64,000 nt of DNA from Cellvibrio sp. pealriver (GTDB taxonomy: Bacteria > Pseudomonadota > Gammaproteobacteria > Pseudomonadales > Cellvibrionaceae), in NCBI RefSeq assembly GCF_001183545.1, contig NZ_KQ236688.1:1393149-1457148 (forward strand). The letters run 5' to 3'. Positions 8,439 through 18,481 of the stretch are shown in pieces. A program made the translations under genes and the position numbers. Each line of letters begins with the position of its first letter. Position 1 is the stretch's first letter. The notes beneath the pieces were generated by a model that was given only the letters and a program-made list of their open reading frames with translations, was not told the DNA's origin and made no database searches.

Positions 8439-9104
8439 TTATACGACCGCTTCAGGGTCAAGAAGGTTGTGTTTGACAGCCAAAAGAGTCAACTCTACAT
8501 CACTATTAATCGCCAGCTTTTCAAAAATCCGGTAGCGGTAAGAGTTAACTGTTTTAGGGCTAACGCAAAAAGTATTAGCAATATCATTCACTTTTTGACC
8601 ATTAGCAATCAACATCGCCGTCTGCAGCTCACGCTGGGAAAGCTTCTCGAACGGAGATTCCTGTGCAGCCCCACCAGAAAACGTCTTAAGGGCAAGTTGC
8701 TGGGCGATGCTGTTGCTCATATACAGATCGCCACGAATTACTTTATCAATCGCATCCGTAATTTCAGTGAACTCAGCACCTTTAGTCACATAACCCACAG
8801 CCCCAGCTTGCATCAACCGCGTCGGGTATAAATCATCATCGCAAGCTGTGACGGCAATAATCTTAATAACCGGATTGACCGTCAGTAATTTCTTAGTGGC
8901 TTCCAAACCACCCATGCCAGGCATTTTTACGTCCATGAGCACGACGTCAGGCTTCAAAATTCGCGCCTTGGTAACGGCCTCTTCGCCACTCTTGGCGTCC
9001 CCAACCACTTGATAGCCGTCTATATCGGCTAACATACGCACTATCCCCATGCGAACTAGATCGTGATCATCGACTACGAGAATCTTTGTCAAACTAGCCC
9101 CCAA
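8439..9104 (-). CDS. gacA: GacA/UvrY/SirA-family response regulator
   Basis: A 221-residue NarL-type response regulator. The receiver domain has VDDHD at residues 11-15 and phospho-acceptor Asp58 (VVLMDVKMPGM). A LuxR-type helix-turn-helix follows (LSQRELQTAMLIANGQKVNDI ... SPKTVNSYRYRIFEKL). Position directly before uvrC identifies it as the GacA/UvrY orthologue, which with a GacS/BarA kinase drives the small RNAs that titrate CsrA/RsmA. The kinase is not in this window, which is usual for this orphan-located regulator. Confidence 0.92.
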   Translation of the reverse strand: MGASLTKILVVDDHDLVRMGIVRMLADIDGYQVVGDAKSGEEAVTKARILKPDVVLMDVKMPGMGGLEATKKLLTVNPVIKIIAVTACDDDLYPTRLMQAGAVGYVTKGAEFTEITDAIDKVIRGDLYMSNSIAQQLALKTFSGGAAQESPFEKLSQRELQTAMLIANGQKVNDIANTFCVSPKTVNSYRYRIFEKLAINSDVELTLLAVKHNLLDPEAVV

Positions 9105-9303
9105 TCCGAAACCGGATACATTACATTGTTGTTATAACTGCCCACTAATAACTGGCACATTTTTAACGATTGTAGTGAGACTCCTGCCAAACTACCACTA
9201 TTTAATAGCCCACTTAGGGGTTCTTAAATGCCAATAATCGGATAGCCCCCTGTTTTGATTGATTTTTAATCTACTCTAATTTTTATTGTCCACGTATACA
9301 ATC

Positions 9304-10326
9304 TCAAGGGTAAACCCGTGGTTCTATCTCCAGCCATAGTCCAAACTGATCAAAAACCGACTGCTTAATTAATCTGGCCAATTCTAAAACTGCTTGACCG
9401 GAGGTTTTGTGTGGATTGGTTAGCACTAACGCCTGGTCTTTGTGCACAGCAGCTCCGGCGGCTTCTTTACCTTTCCATCCGGCACGGTCAATTAACCAAC
9501 CTGCTGCCAGTTTGATTTGCCCTTCGCCTGCATCATAAGCAACTATACCGGGATAACGGAGCTTCAACTCTTCATGTTGTATTTTGGAAATAACCGGATT
9601 CTTAAAAAAGCTGCCAACATTAGGAGTATCGGCAGGATCTGGCAGTTTGTTAGTGCGTATTGCTATCACCGCAGCACTCACCAACTCAGGTGTTATTTCT
9701 GTTTGCGTCAGATGCGCCAAAGCGGCTCTTAATGCCGGATATTCCACACGTACTTGTGGTCGCTTATTCAGTTTGAATGTCACAGCAGTGATCACATACC
9801 GGTCTTTTAGTGCTCCCTTGAAAATGCTATCGCGATAACCAAACTGGCAACTTTGATTGGTAAAAGTGACGCTTAATCCGGAACGAATATCCAGTGCGGT
9901 GAGCTCTGTCAGTAATTCTTTTATTTCAACACCATAAGCACCAATATTTTGTATCGGTGCCGCTCCTACACTTCCGGGAATGAGGGATAAATTTTCCAAT
10001 CCGTAGAGCGCATTCGCCAATGTGTATTCCACCAGTTGATGCCAGTTTTCGCCTGCAGCAACCTGAAGCCATACATGATCATCATCCTCATGCACAATTT
10101 CCTTGCCTTGGTGTTTTATGTGAACAACCAAACCGGGAAAATCATCTTGCAGAACAATATTACTGCCACCGCCCAACAAAAGAAGCGATAGATTTTCTGT
10201 ACGAGCAAATAATAATGCCTCTCGTAGTTCTTCTGTGTTTTTTACGCTAACAAAATAAGCAGCAAATGCAGGCACCGCAAGTGTATTGAATTTCTGCAAA
10301 TTAAAATGTGGCAAAAAAAGTGGCAC
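9304..10326 (-). CDS. murB: UDP-N-acetylenolpyruvoylglucosamine reductase
   Basis: Reduces the enolpyruvyl group to give UDP-N-acetylmuramate, the second step of peptidoglycan precursor synthesis, using FAD and NADPH in the cytoplasm. The 340-residue length fits the type I (E. coli-like) enzymes. Visible motifs are NTLAVPAFA at the N-terminus, the FAD-binding LLLGGGSNI near 50, GLENLSLIPGSVGAAPIQNIGAYG near 110-135 and the catalytic region FGYRDSIFK and VGSFFKNPV. The start codon is GTG at 10326 with AGG upstream. It ends the murB-ptp-kdsB-lpxK block. Confidence 0.97.
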   Translation of the reverse strand: MPLFLPHFNLQKFNTLAVPAFAAYFVSVKNTEELREALLFARTENLSLLLLGGGSNIVLQDDFPGLVVHIKHQGKEIVHEDDDHVWLQVAAGENWHQLVEYTLANALYGLENLSLIPGSVGAAPIQNIGAYGVEIKELLTELTALDIRSGLSVTFTNQSCQFGYRDSIFKGALKDRYVITAVTFKLNKRPQVRVEYPALRAALAHLTQTEITPELVSAAVIAIRTNKLPDPADTPNVGSFFKNPVISKIQHEELKLRYPGIVAYDAGEGQIKLAAGWLIDRAGWKGKEAAGAAVHKDQALVLTNPHKTSGQAVLELARLIKQSVFDQFGLWLEIEPRVYP

Positions 10327-10363
10327 GGCGCTTTACCTGTTTAAACATTCATATTAATAACGT

Positions 10364-10843
10364 TCATGATGAGTGAAGGTTGTGTCGGATGTGTGCCAAT
10401 AAGCCTTGAGCAGCTTCTTCCACCAAATCAAGTACCAATTCAAATCCATCATTACCGCCATAATAAGGATCAGGGACTTCACGGTATTGTTTACTAGATC
10501 CAAAATCCAAAAATAAACCTAAGTACCCTGCATAGTGATCAGGCTTTAATGCTTGCAAAGCGCACAAATTAGCGGCATCCATAGCCAAAATATAATCAAA
10601 CTCATCAAAGTCTTTGATGAGGACCTGACGGGCACGTAAAAAAGACAAATCATAACCACGTCGTTTCGCAGCAGCGATGGTGCGCACATCCGGTGCTTTG
10701 CCAACGTGCCAATCCCCAGTACCTGCGGAATCTATCTGCACTTGTTGATCAAGCTTTTCACGCTTCACCAATTCACGAAGAATGCCGTCGGCTGTTGGAG
10801 AGCGGCAGATATTCCCTAAACACACAAATAACACTTTAACCAT
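10364..10843 (-). CDS. Low-molecular-weight protein-tyrosine phosphatase
   Basis: Cytoplasmic phosphatase of the arsenate-reductase-like LMW-PTP fold. The signature C-x5-R-S is at residues 8-15 (CLGNICRS) and the general-acid loop is PDPYYGG. The ATG at 10843 is preferred because GGAG lies ten bases upstream; a GTG at 10852 would overlap the kdsB stop (GTGA) but abuts the same GGAG. About 159 residues, normal for the family. Sits between kdsB and murB as in Pseudomonas, probably in one transcript with them. Substrate unknown; LMW-PTPs near envelope genes often act on polysaccharide tyrosine kinases. Confidence 0.93.
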   Translation of the reverse strand: MVKVLFVCLGNICRSPTADGILRELVKREKLDQQVQIDSAGTGDWHVGKAPDVRTIAAAKRRGYDLSFLRARQVLIKDFDEFDYILAMDAANLCALQALKPDHYAGYLGLFLDFGSSKQYREVPDPYYGGNDGFELVLDLVEEAAQGLLAHIRHNLHSS

Positions 10844-10848
10844 TGCGC

Positions 10849-11616
10849 TCACTCTCCATTTTCCAACAATGCTTTGACGCGCAATAAATCAGCCTCTGTA
10901 TCTACCCCTCCCGGCACTTGTGCGCATGCTTCTGCAATATGTATAGCCTCACCATTTGCCAATACACGCAACTGCTCAAGAGATTCAATTTTTTCCAATA
11001 CAGCTTGAGGCCAGGTTATGAAACGATTCAGCAAAGCAACACGATACGCATAAATACCTATGTGGCGCTGCACCGGTAATCCAACAGGTAATGTATTAGT
11101 CTCTGGCTGCGCGAAATGATCCCTGGGCCACGGGATTGGTGCACGACTGAAATACAGAGCCCTACCCTGCTGGTCAGCTACCGCTTTTACTATATTGGGA
11201 TTACGAAAATCATCGAGGGTATGAATAGGCTCGCTCAAGGTTGCAACACTCGCATAACGATTTTCTGCCAAGTTTTTTGCTACTTGATTAATTACTGATG
11301 AAGGAATTAAGGGTTCATCACCTTGAACATTGACAACAATGTCATCCGCACCAAGCCCTAATTGCGCTGCAACTTCTTGTAAACGATCTGTGCCTGAATT
11401 ATGCGTAGCTAATGTCATGCAAACATGTGCACCAAAACGTTTAGCAACAGACTCAATACGCGCATCGTCTGTTGCAATAATTACTTTAGCTGCATCACTT
11501 TCACATGCACGTTCATATACATGCTGGATCATCGGCTTTCCAGCAATATCTTTGAGCGGCTTCGCGGGTAAACGTGTAGACGCGTAACGTGCAGGAATCA
11601 CAACATAAAAGCTCAT
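10849..11616 (-). CDS. kdsB: 3-deoxy-manno-octulosonate cytidylyltransferase
   Basis: Activates Kdo to CMP-Kdo for the lipopolysaccharide inner core. At 255 residues it is of normal length. N-terminal nucleotide-binding [20 protein letters not shown] is at about 7-26 and the metal/substrate region [11 protein letters not shown] follows near 97. It lies 26 bases after lpxK; the small Trm112/YcaR-type gene usually found between the two is missing here. Confidence 0.98.
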   Translation of the reverse strand: MSFYVVIPARYASTRLPAKPLKDIAGKPMIQHVYERACESDAAKVIIATDDARIESVAKRFGAHVCMTLATHNSGTDRLQEVAAQLGLGADDIVVNVQGDEPLIPSSVINQVAKNLAENRYASVATLSEPIHTLDDFRNPNIVKAVADQQGRALYFSRAPIPWPRDHFAQPETNTLPVGLPVQRHIGIYAYRVALLNRFITWPQAVLEKIESLEQLRVLANGEAIHIAEACAQVPGGVDTEADLLRVKALLENGE

Positions 11617-11642
11617 AATCTTAATCCAGAGTAATCGAACAT

Positions 11643-12707
11643 TTACTTCAATAAAGAACGGGATTTTTTATGCCCGATAACCCGCTCCAGTTTTTGGGAA
11701 AATGCACTCCAAAAAGACTCGGGTAGCTCTGCACAAACAGATAAGTAAAACCAATTCGCCTGAGCGAAATCACGACATTTAACTGCATCTTTTTCCGTCA
11801 TAATAACGGGCAATGAATTGGGAAATACCAGATCCTCGGATGCAAATGAGTGATGATCAGGAAAAGAATGCAGTGCCGGATCAAACCCCATGTCTTGCAG
11901 GGTGTTACAAAACCGCTGCGGGTTACCAATACCCGCTACCGCATTCACCCTTTTGGGCAAAGTTGATGGTGCTATTGCTTTACCGGTTTGCAATTCAATC
12001 AGCTCTACAGGGCGGATAGACATAGGTACATAAAAAAAGGAGGCACGATCCAAACTTTTTAATTCAAAATTTTCAGACGGTGAGTTCACTACCACCCAAT
12101 CAACTGTTTTTAATCTTGTAGCAGGCTCTCTCAGCGGACCTACTGGTAAACGCCATCCATTACCAAGTCCGCGCAACCCATCGACGACAGCAATCTCGAT
12201 ATCACGCCCCAGACGATAATGCTGCAAACCATCATCACTTAATAAAATATCGCACCCTTGATCTTCCAATAATTTACCACTGGCAATACGGTCTGCCCCA
12301 ACCACAACAGAAACATTGGTTTGCTGGAAAATAGCTAAAGGCTCATCACCTGCCTCACTTGCCGTGCTGTCCGGGCGCAACAAATATGGGTAGACCGGAG
12401 CCTTTCCACCATAGCCGCGGCTTATTACACCGGGGGTATAACCGTTTTGTTTCAGCCAGCGTACCAGCGCAATAATCAGCGGTGTTTTACCTGTTCCACC
12501 GACAGATATATTGCCGACAACAATCACAGGTGTCGGCAAGGTTTTTTGCTGATAGCGAAGTATCATAAAGCGCCGCAGGCCAGCCAACAGGACAAATAGC
12601 CAGTTCAACGGCAACAGCCACAATGTCCAGCGAGAACCGCCATACCAAGCATCAAGCCAGGTACGCTGAGGATTGTTTTGTTTATCGGGGGAAGATTGGG
12701 AGCGCAA
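11643..12707 (-). CDS. lpxK: Tetraacyldisaccharide 4'-kinase (lipid A synthesis)
   Basis: Phosphorylates the 4' position of the lipid A disaccharide at the inner membrane. The N-terminal membrane-associated segment [18 protein letters not shown] precedes an unusual P-loop [12 protein letters not shown] near 62-75; [15 protein letters not shown] gives the catalytic Asp-Gly region. Length 354. The first usable start is a TTG at 12707; the next in-frame ATG is residue 48, beyond the conserved N-terminus, so TTG is the likely start. Its ribosome-binding site is poor (AGG) and a terminator-like hairpin stands 14 bases upstream, suggesting low or controlled expression. Confidence 0.95.
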   Translation of the reverse strand: MRSQSSPDKQNNPQRTWLDAWYGGSRWTLWLLPLNWLFVLLAGLRRFMILRYQQKTLPTPVIVVGNISVGGTGKTPLIIALVRWLKQNGYTPGVISRGYGGKAPVYPYLLRPDSTASEAGDEPLAIFQQTNVSVVVGADRIASGKLLEDQGCDILLSDDGLQHYRLGRDIEIAVVDGLRGLGNGWRLPVGPLREPATRLKTVDWVVVNSPSENFELKSLDRASFFYVPMSIRPVELIELQTGKAIAPSTLPKRVNAVAGIGNPQRFCNTLQDMGFDPALHSFPDHHSFASEDLVFPNSLPVIMTEKDAVKCRDFAQANWFYLSVCAELPESFWSAFSQKLERVIGHKKSRSLLK

Positions 12708-12720
12708 TTGGCAGCCTATA

Positions 12721-12764
12721 AAAACAAAAGGACTTTTGCAGATGTATTACACCCATAAAAGTCC
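12721..12764 (-). terminator. Terminator-like hairpin between exbD and lpxK
   Basis: On the minus strand a perfect 8-bp stem GGACTTTT / AAAAGTCC encloses a 19-base loop and is followed by TTTTGTTTTT. The stem is AT-rich and the loop large, so it may be a weak terminator or attenuator rather than a full stop. Confidence 0.5.
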
Positions 12765-12838
12765 GTTATTAGTTCGCAAGAATTGTAACCGAGTTGCTTT
12801 TTTTTTACAGGATCAAGCAGATCTTTTTCAGTCTTAGA

Positions 12839-13264
12839 TTATTCTTTCTCAGGCTCAGGCTGGCGAGTAGTGATGCTCAGGTGTGCAAACCCCAACTGGC
12901 CTGCAGCATCCATGGCTTGCACAACAGCCTGATGCGGTGTTTTAGCATCAGCAGTAATCACCAGAGGGACTTTATTATTACCTTCTGAGGTTTTTTCCAA
13001 AGCAGATTTTAAGGTTGCAACCTTCGAATTCACCAAAGCTTTGCCATTTATCGAGTAACTACCTTCTGCACTGATTAAAATTTCGATTTGTTCTGGCAGC
13101 TCACTACTTTGTTCGCCAACCGCTTCCGGCAAGTCCACACTCAGGTGTGTTTCTTTGGTAAAAGTTGTGGAAACCATAAAGAAAATCAGTAGCAAAAATA
13201 CCACGTCAATTAGCGGAGTCAGGTTAATCCCTTGATCTTCAACTTTCTGGCGATGAAATTTCAC
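12839..13264 (-). CDS. exbD: ExbD/TolR-family proton-channel accessory protein
   Basis: A 141-residue inner-membrane protein with one transmembrane segment (PLIDVVFLLLIFFMV, near residues 17-31) that carries the conserved Asp of the ExbD/TolR proton path, and a periplasmic domain rich in charged residues ending EPEKE. It partners with ExbB (18 bases upstream) to use the proton gradient. In this position before lpxK the pair is conserved in Pseudomonas relatives. No TonB gene is next to it, so the outer-membrane client is not clear from context. Confidence 0.93.
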   Translation of the reverse strand: MKFHRQKVEDQGINLTPLIDVVFLLLIFFMVSTTFTKETHLSVDLPEAVGEQSSELPEQIEILISAEGSYSINGKALVNSKVATLKSALEKTSEGNNKVPLVITADAKTPHQAVVQAMDAAGQLGFAHLSITTRQPEPEKE

Positions 13265-13281
13265 TGTGACGCGCTCCCGCC

Positions 13282-13908
13282 TTAAACAACTTTCACATCA
13301 ACACGGCGATCGCTGTGCAATGCATCGACTAACTTGATGGCCTCTTCTTCCATTGTGACCACAATAGAATCAATCCGGCGCTGGAAAAACCGGTGGGCAA
13401 TCATGGCTGGAATTGCCACAATCAAGCCTGCCGCAGTGGTATAGAGAGCAACTGAAATACCACCTGCCAATACACCGGTATTACCAGTACCCTGGATCAT
13501 TATGGAGTTGAATACTTCGATCATGCCGAATACGGTTCCGAGCAAACCTAGCAACGGTGCAATATTGGCAATAGTGCCAAGGATGTTAACGTAACGCTCC
13601 AGCTCATGTATGACTTGATTGGCAGCCTCCTGCACGGAATCCTTCATAACCTCACGGCCGTGTTTGGAATTGCTTAAACCCGCAGCAAGAATTTGCCCAA
13701 GTGGTGAAGATTGTTTCAGCTCACGCAACTTGGTTGCATCCAGCTGGTTATTTTTAATCCAGGTCCAGACCTGGGCCAACAGGGTCTTGGGAGCGATTTT
13801 CCCGGGGTTTAGCGTCCAATAACGTTCAGCACTGATGGCAATCACAATCAACGAACAGACCAAAATTGGCCACATCAATATACCGCCAGCTAAAAAAATA
13901 TCGATCAC
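13282..13908 (-). CDS. exbB: MotA/TolQ/ExbB-family proton channel protein
   Basis: Inner-membrane proton channel subunit with three predicted membrane spans: IFLAGGILMWPILVCSLIVI at the start, then IANIAPLLGLLGTVFGMIEVF and GISVALYTTAAGLIVAIPAM. The family signature LLGTVxGM is clear. The frame is open upstream to 14055, but that part is basic and unlike the family. I choose the GTG at 13908 (product VIDIFLAGG), which has AGGA eight bases upstream and gives the usual length of 208. Operon with exbD. Confidence 0.93.
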   Translation of the reverse strand: MIDIFLAGGILMWPILVCSLIVIAISAERYWTLNPGKIAPKTLLAQVWTWIKNNQLDATKLRELKQSSPLGQILAAGLSNSKHGREVMKDSVQEAANQVIHELERYVNILGTIANIAPLLGLLGTVFGMIEVFNSIMIQGTGNTGVLAGGISVALYTTAAGLIVAIPAMIAHRFFQRRIDSIVVTMEEEAIKLVDALHSDRRVDVKVV

Positions 13909-14045
13909 AGGCAACTTCCTCTTATTTTTTGGGCTAAACCCACAACGTACGATAGACCATGCTAAGTGCGGCGTAACATACCACAAGCAACTCCGATTGA
14001 CATGGGTGACGCTCTTTTGTCTGTTATTGTGTGAAAAAGTTGCCC

Positions 14046-16436
14046 TTAAAACCAATAACGGCGCTGTATTTTTCGATACTCCCTGATAACGGGGCTTTGA
14101 TGATTTTTATACCATTCAAATATCAGTGCTCCTGACTCTGCAGTATTGAACCCCCTGCTCTGCTGTATTTGGAAACGCTCTTGTATAGTCGGATGAGGGT
14201 GCCCATGTTGACTGCGATATCCTGCCGAATAAACAACATATTCCGGCTTGGTAAAGTTAACAAATCTAACACCGGATGACGTACGGCTGCCATGATGTGC
14301 AGCCAACAACAGGGTAAGATTTTGTGGAATTTTTTGCTCATCGAGTAACTGATTTTCTACACGTGTTTCTATGTCGCCAGGTAATAGAACATACTGATCG
14401 CCATAACGAATTAACAACACACAAGATTTATTGTTATCGCTGGTGTAACTCGATATTACTAAAGGTAAAAATTCAAATGTAACACCACCCCAAGTCCATG
14501 CAGGCTCCCCATGGCAATTAAAAACCGAAGGTGGCATATGTTTATTGGCATCAAATTTTAATATCTCACTCAGCAATATTTTTTCTGCTGAGACTTTTTC
14601 TAATAATCCGCTCATACCTCCAGCATGATCCATATCGCTATGACTAACGACTAATACGTCTACATGTGTTACACCTTGCGAATATAAATATGGGGCAAGA
14701 ATAGCGCTACCCGCATCAAAACTATCGGTAAATTTAGGACCAGTATCGTATAGCAAGACCTTATCTTTCACTTGCACAATAACTGCCGTTCCTTGCCCTA
14801 CGTCCATAATGCTGACTTTTAAATCGGGTCTATTGGGCTGTTCAAGCATAAACGAAAGTGTTGCGCCAATAGCTAAAGCCCCCCAACCTATGCCGCCAGG
14901 AAACAGTCCTTTCGGCATCAACAGCACAAGACAACCCAACCCGATCAATAACGATAGTGCAGGTGAAAAAGCAACGATTGGACTGGCATAATCGCCTGTG
15001 ATATCGAGTATTTTTTGCAAAACAAAGCTTAACCACTCCAATGCAGTGCCGCTGCTACCCAGCAAAAAATTGCTAAGCCACAAGGCTGAATCTTTTAACG
15101 CTGCACCCACTAATAATAAAGGAACAACAAAAAATGTAATTAATGGAATCGCAATAGCATTTGCAAGAGGCGCAACAAGAGAAATACTACTGACTAACAA
15201 GCTCAAAGGAACGATTAAACCAATAAACATCACCCACTGGGAACGAATAAAGCCAGACAACACATTGCCCACAGAATAGCCATGCCATTGAGATGCATCC
15301 GGTTTGTTAACGCGACGCCCGGAAAAATAAAACAACAACAATGCAACAGCCCCAAACGATAACCAAAACCCCATATCAAATACTGCAAGAGGGTCCAGCA
15401 CGACGACGATTGCTAATGCAAAACAAAAAATATCTACTACCCGTACACTCCGCCGCCATAAACAAGCACTATAAAAAAGCGCTAGCATGATAAGCGTACG
15501 AATCGTTGGGATGTTAAAACCCGCCAATGCAGAATAAAAACCTGCGCAACCAATAGCGCACAACCAGGCAATCATTAATGAAGGGCACGAGTGCCACAAC
15601 AATTGAATACACTTACCTAACCACAATCCAATATAAAAGCCAAAAATAGCCAAAAATCCAACATGCAATCCTGAAATTGCAATCAGATGACTGGTACCCG
15701 TTTGCTGCATTCGCAACCATTGATCTTTTTCAACCAACGCCGAATCACCTATCAGTAGCGCGACCAAAATGCCACGCTCACTGCTATGACTACGATCCAC
15801 AATCCACTGTTGTAATTCATAGCGCTGTTGGTCGATCCAGTCATCCCATAAAAATGGCGAGTCGCTATTGAGCATCCGGTGATTTTGCGTATGCTCCACT
15901 ACATACCCAGTCGCTCCTATACCTTGTCGCAATAGCCATGCCTGATAATCAAATCCAGCGGGATTAACAAATCCTCGTGGACGTTTAAGACGCACACGTA
16001 ATTGCCATTGGTCAGCGATCAAGATTTCCGGAATCGCAATGGATTGCTGATCGCGCCGGTATTGGTACCAACTTAGCTGTAGTTTTTGAGGAAAACTTGC
16101 GATGGGAATAGAGGTTCCCGATGCGGTTGACACTGCAGTGACACGAAAATTAAAACGCACACGCCGCTCATCCTTCTCAGGCAGCCCCTGAATACTGCCT
16201 GACACTAACAAATCCTGCCCAACCCATTCATCGGCAAGCTGCATAGCCAACAGCTTGTGGCCGCTATAAATTCCCCATCCACATCCTAATAAGAGAGCCA
16301 AACAATAACTACCATATCGCCAACGAAGCAGACATGCAGCGGGTAGAAGAATTAACAAGCACCACAGAGGTGGAAGAGCTGGCAAAACACTGCAGATGAT
16401 AACTGAAAGGGAAAACAACAAAAGATGCAATGGCAC
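14046..16436 (-). CDS. comEC: ComEC/Rec2 DNA-uptake channel protein
   Basis: Polytopic inner-membrane protein that forms the channel for single-stranded DNA in natural transformation. 796 residues: an N-terminal DUF4131 region with membrane spans, a periplasmic OB-like part, the Competence domain (GILVALLIGDSALV, GTSHLIAISGLHVG) with many transmembrane helices, and a C-terminal metallo-beta-lactamase domain with SHSDMDHAGG near 598-607 and AAHHGSRTSS. Starts with GTG and an AGGA eight bases upstream. Located before exbB as in Pseudomonas. Its presence together with pilZ and fimV makes competence plausible, though no other com gene is here. Confidence 0.96.
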   Translation of the reverse strand: MPLHLLLFSLSVIICSVLPALPPLWCLLILLPAACLLRWRYGSYCLALLLGCGWGIYSGHKLLAMQLADEWVGQDLLVSGSIQGLPEKDERRVRFNFRVTAVSTASGTSIPIASFPQKLQLSWYQYRRDQQSIAIPEILIADQWQLRVRLKRPRGFVNPAGFDYQAWLLRQGIGATGYVVEHTQNHRMLNSDSPFLWDDWIDQQRYELQQWIVDRSHSSERGILVALLIGDSALVEKDQWLRMQQTGTSHLIAISGLHVGFLAIFGFYIGLWLGKCIQLLWHSCPSLMIAWLCAIGCAGFYSALAGFNIPTIRTLIMLALFYSACLWRRSVRVVDIFCFALAIVVVLDPLAVFDMGFWLSFGAVALLLFYFSGRRVNKPDASQWHGYSVGNVLSGFIRSQWVMFIGLIVPLSLLVSSISLVAPLANAIAIPLITFFVVPLLLVGAALKDSALWLSNFLLGSSGTALEWLSFVLQKILDITGDYASPIVAFSPALSLLIGLGCLVLLMPKGLFPGGIGWGALAIGATLSFMLEQPNRPDLKVSIMDVGQGTAVIVQVKDKVLLYDTGPKFTDSFDAGSAILAPYLYSQGVTHVDVLVVSHSDMDHAGGMSGLLEKVSAEKILLSEILKFDANKHMPPSVFNCHGEPAWTWGGVTFEFLPLVISSYTSDNNKSCVLLIRYGDQYVLLPGDIETRVENQLLDEQKIPQNLTLLLAAHHGSRTSSGVRFVNFTKPEYVVYSAGYRSQHGHPHPTIQERFQIQQSRGFNTAESGALIFEWYKNHQSPVIREYRKIQRRYWF

Positions 16437-16624
16437 GGTAAGGATCCTTTTACCTGTTTTTTAATCGATGAGAAGGCTAGCCAAAAAGCTTGTCATAAGA
16501 CTGTCGCGCAGCTTATGGCATAGTGCCTAGCTGTACAAGCATTCAAAAACAAGGCTCACATAGTCTTGTGATGAAATTAAAGGCATAATACCGGCTCATT
16601 CTTGGTAGTACTCTGGTTTAAAGC

Positions 16625-17155
16625 ATGGCGCGCAATTTACTCAAACGATTCATCCCATCCCCTGCTGCAATCAAAAGCAACCCCGCGCTCCACTTTTTAG
16701 GTGACTTACTCCACGACCCAAACCTTTTTCACCTGAATCGCCATTCAGTTTCTGTCGCTTTTTTCTGGGGGCTGTTTATTGCACTACTACCAATACCCGG
16801 ACAAATGCCAGTAGCTGCAGGAGCGGCCTTGCTGTTTCGCTGCAACCTCCCCATTTCTGTCGCGCTGGTATGGATTACAAATCCATTTACCATGCCCTTT
16901 TTCTTCTTTCTTACATATCAGGTAGGACGAATTATTTTGGGATCTGAACCTCTATTAGTAGAACCACAATTAACATGGGATTGGCTTGCCAATGAGTTTG
17001 GTCATTTGTGGAAACCCCTTCTGGCAGGCTCTGTGATTACTGGTTTATTGTTGGGAGCCTTAGGGTATTTCGGCATGCAGCTCTACTGGCGCTGGCATGT
17101 CAACCACAATTGGAAAAAACGCCAAAAACGACGCGCAGAAAAAGCAAACTCGTAA
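16625..17155 (+). CDS. DUF2062 domain membrane protein
   Basis: A 176-residue protein of the DUF2062 family. Visible are two or three hydrophobic segments (VAFFWGLFIALLPIPGQMPV, NPFTMPFFFFLTYQVGRIIL and a C-terminal span VITGLLLGALGYFGMQLYW) and a very basic tail. Function unknown; the gene sits between comEC and the lol operon in many Pseudomonas-like genomes. Transcribed divergently from comEC across a 188-base gap and ended by a strong terminator. Confidence 0.88.
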   Translation: MARNLLKRFIPSPAAIKSNPALHFLGDLLHDPNLFHLNRHSVSVAFFWGLFIALLPIPGQMPVAAGAALLFRCNLPISVALVWITNPFTMPFFFFLTYQVGRIILGSEPLLVEPQLTWDWLANEFGHLWKPLLAGSVITGLLLGALGYFGMQLYWRWHVNHNWKKRQKRRAEKANS

Positions 17156-17171
17156 AGGATTATGAAAAACA

Positions 17172-17202
17172 TAAAAAAACCTGCTCAGCGCAGGTTTTTT
17201 TA
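17172..17202. terminator. Bidirectional terminator between DUF2062 and lolE
   Basis: AAAAAAACCTGC, a five-base loop, then GCAGGTTTTTTT. The A-run and T-run allow it to serve both the plus-strand DUF2062 gene and the minus-strand lol operon. Confidence 0.9.
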
Positions 17203-17251
17203 TGGGTGATAACAATGCTCGTGCATAGCGCGCTACAGTTATAACTCCATA

Positions 17252-18481
17252 CTACTCATATCGTAGTGCGTCTGCTGGTTGAATTTTGCTGGCCCGCCAT
17301 GCGGGATAGAGGCTGACAAAAAAACTAATCAATAATGCAGTAACAACAACTTTAGCTACATCCGCCGCTACAATTTCTGATGGTAAATAAGTAATTGGAT
17401 AAACATCTGAATGCAAAAACTGGACACCAAATATTTGCTCAATCCATTGCACAAGCGGAGTAACAATCCAAGAGAGACCTACCCCCAGCAGTAAACCGAT
17501 CGATGTACCTATAAGCCCAATTAAACCACCCTGCACCATAAAAACAGCCATGATGTCCGCAGTGGATGCGCCCATCGTTCGCAGAATAGCAATATCACCC
17601 TGCTTATCCACAACTACCATAATTAATGTCGAAACCAAATTAAACGCCGCAATTGCAATAATCAAAAACAGCAACATGCCAACCATGTTCTTGGACATCT
17701 GGATCGAGTGGTAAATGGGGCCATGGGTTCGCATCCAACTGGAGCCATAATACTCTGGCGGCAGGGTTTGCATAATGTCTCGCACAACCGCAGGTGCGGC
17801 AAATAAATCATCTACTTTTAAACGAATTCCCGTTACATGTCCTGGATAACCAGAAACTTCCGCAGCCGTTTTGATATCCATTAACGCCAATACGTTATCA
17901 ATATCGGTATGGGTATCTAAAATCGCAGCAATTTCCACTACTTTAATACGTGGAGATGAATTGCCCTCCACTGGAATGATTAAACTAATACTGTCGCCTT
18001 TAGTGACTTGTAATTTTTCGGCAATACCGCACCCAATCACAATAGCAGAGTGACTGTTTGCTAAAACTTCCAAGGTACCAGCAGGTAAAAATTCGGGTAG
18101 CTTGGATGTTGTATATTCTTGTGCGCCGTCAATACCAAATATATTTACCGGCGACACTCGCTTTTGATAGCTCAATAAACCTTGTAGTTGAACAAAGGGA
18201 GATGCAGCTACAACATGCGGGTGCTGCTTTAACTCATCAATTAATGACGCAGGATCGGCAATTGATTGACGGTGATAAATAGTTGCCTGTGGCATAACGC
18301 CTAAAATGTTTTCCCGCAGTTCTTTATCGAAGCCATTCATGATCGACATCACCAAAATTAGCAAGGCGACACCAATAATCAATCCTGTAGTAGAAAGTCG
18401 CGAGATAAACGACACCAAATGACTGTGACGTCGTGAAATGCCGTAACGGGTACCAACCAGAAAAACATAGTGGCTAAACAT
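17252..18481 (-). CDS. lolE: Lipoprotein-releasing system permease, LolE position
   Basis: Membrane subunit of the LolCDE ABC exporter, which extracts outer-membrane lipoproteins from the inner membrane and hands them to LolA. 409 residues with the FtsX/MacB layout: one N-terminal span ([20 protein letters not shown]) ending MNGFDKE, a periplasmic domain, then three C-terminal spans with [20 protein letters not shown] and a terminal [17 protein letters not shown] coupling region. It overlaps the end of lolD by eight bases (ATGTTTAG). The C versus E name rests on operon order. Confidence 0.92.
   Translation of the reverse strand: MFSHYVFLVGTRYGISRRHSHLVSFISRLSTTGLIIGVALLILVMSIMNGFDKELRENILGVMPQATIYHRQSIADPASLIDELKQHPHVVAASPFVQLQGLLSYQKRVSPVNIFGIDGAQEYTTSKLPEFLPAGTLEVLANSHSAIVIGCGIAEKLQVTKGDSISLIIPVEGNSSPRIKVVEIAAILDTHTDIDNVLALMDIKTAAEVSGYPGHVTGIRLKVDDLFAAPAVVRDIMQTLPPEYYGSSWMRTHGPIYHSIQMSKNMVGMLLFLIIAIAAFNLVSTLIMVVVDKQGDIAILRTMGASTADIMAVFMVQGGLIGLIGTSIGLLLGVGLSWIVTPLVQWIEQIFGVQFLHSDVYPITYLPSEIVAADVAKVVVTALLISFFVSLYPAWRASKIQPADALRYE

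Noticed and set aside
8415..8831. Plus-strand 138-codon frame opposite gacA
   Set aside because: Antisense shadow; no start signals and the minus-strand gene is certain.
13909..14055. N-terminal extension of ExbB
   Set aside because: The extra residues are basic and unlike the family; a GTG with a good ribosome site gives the normal start.
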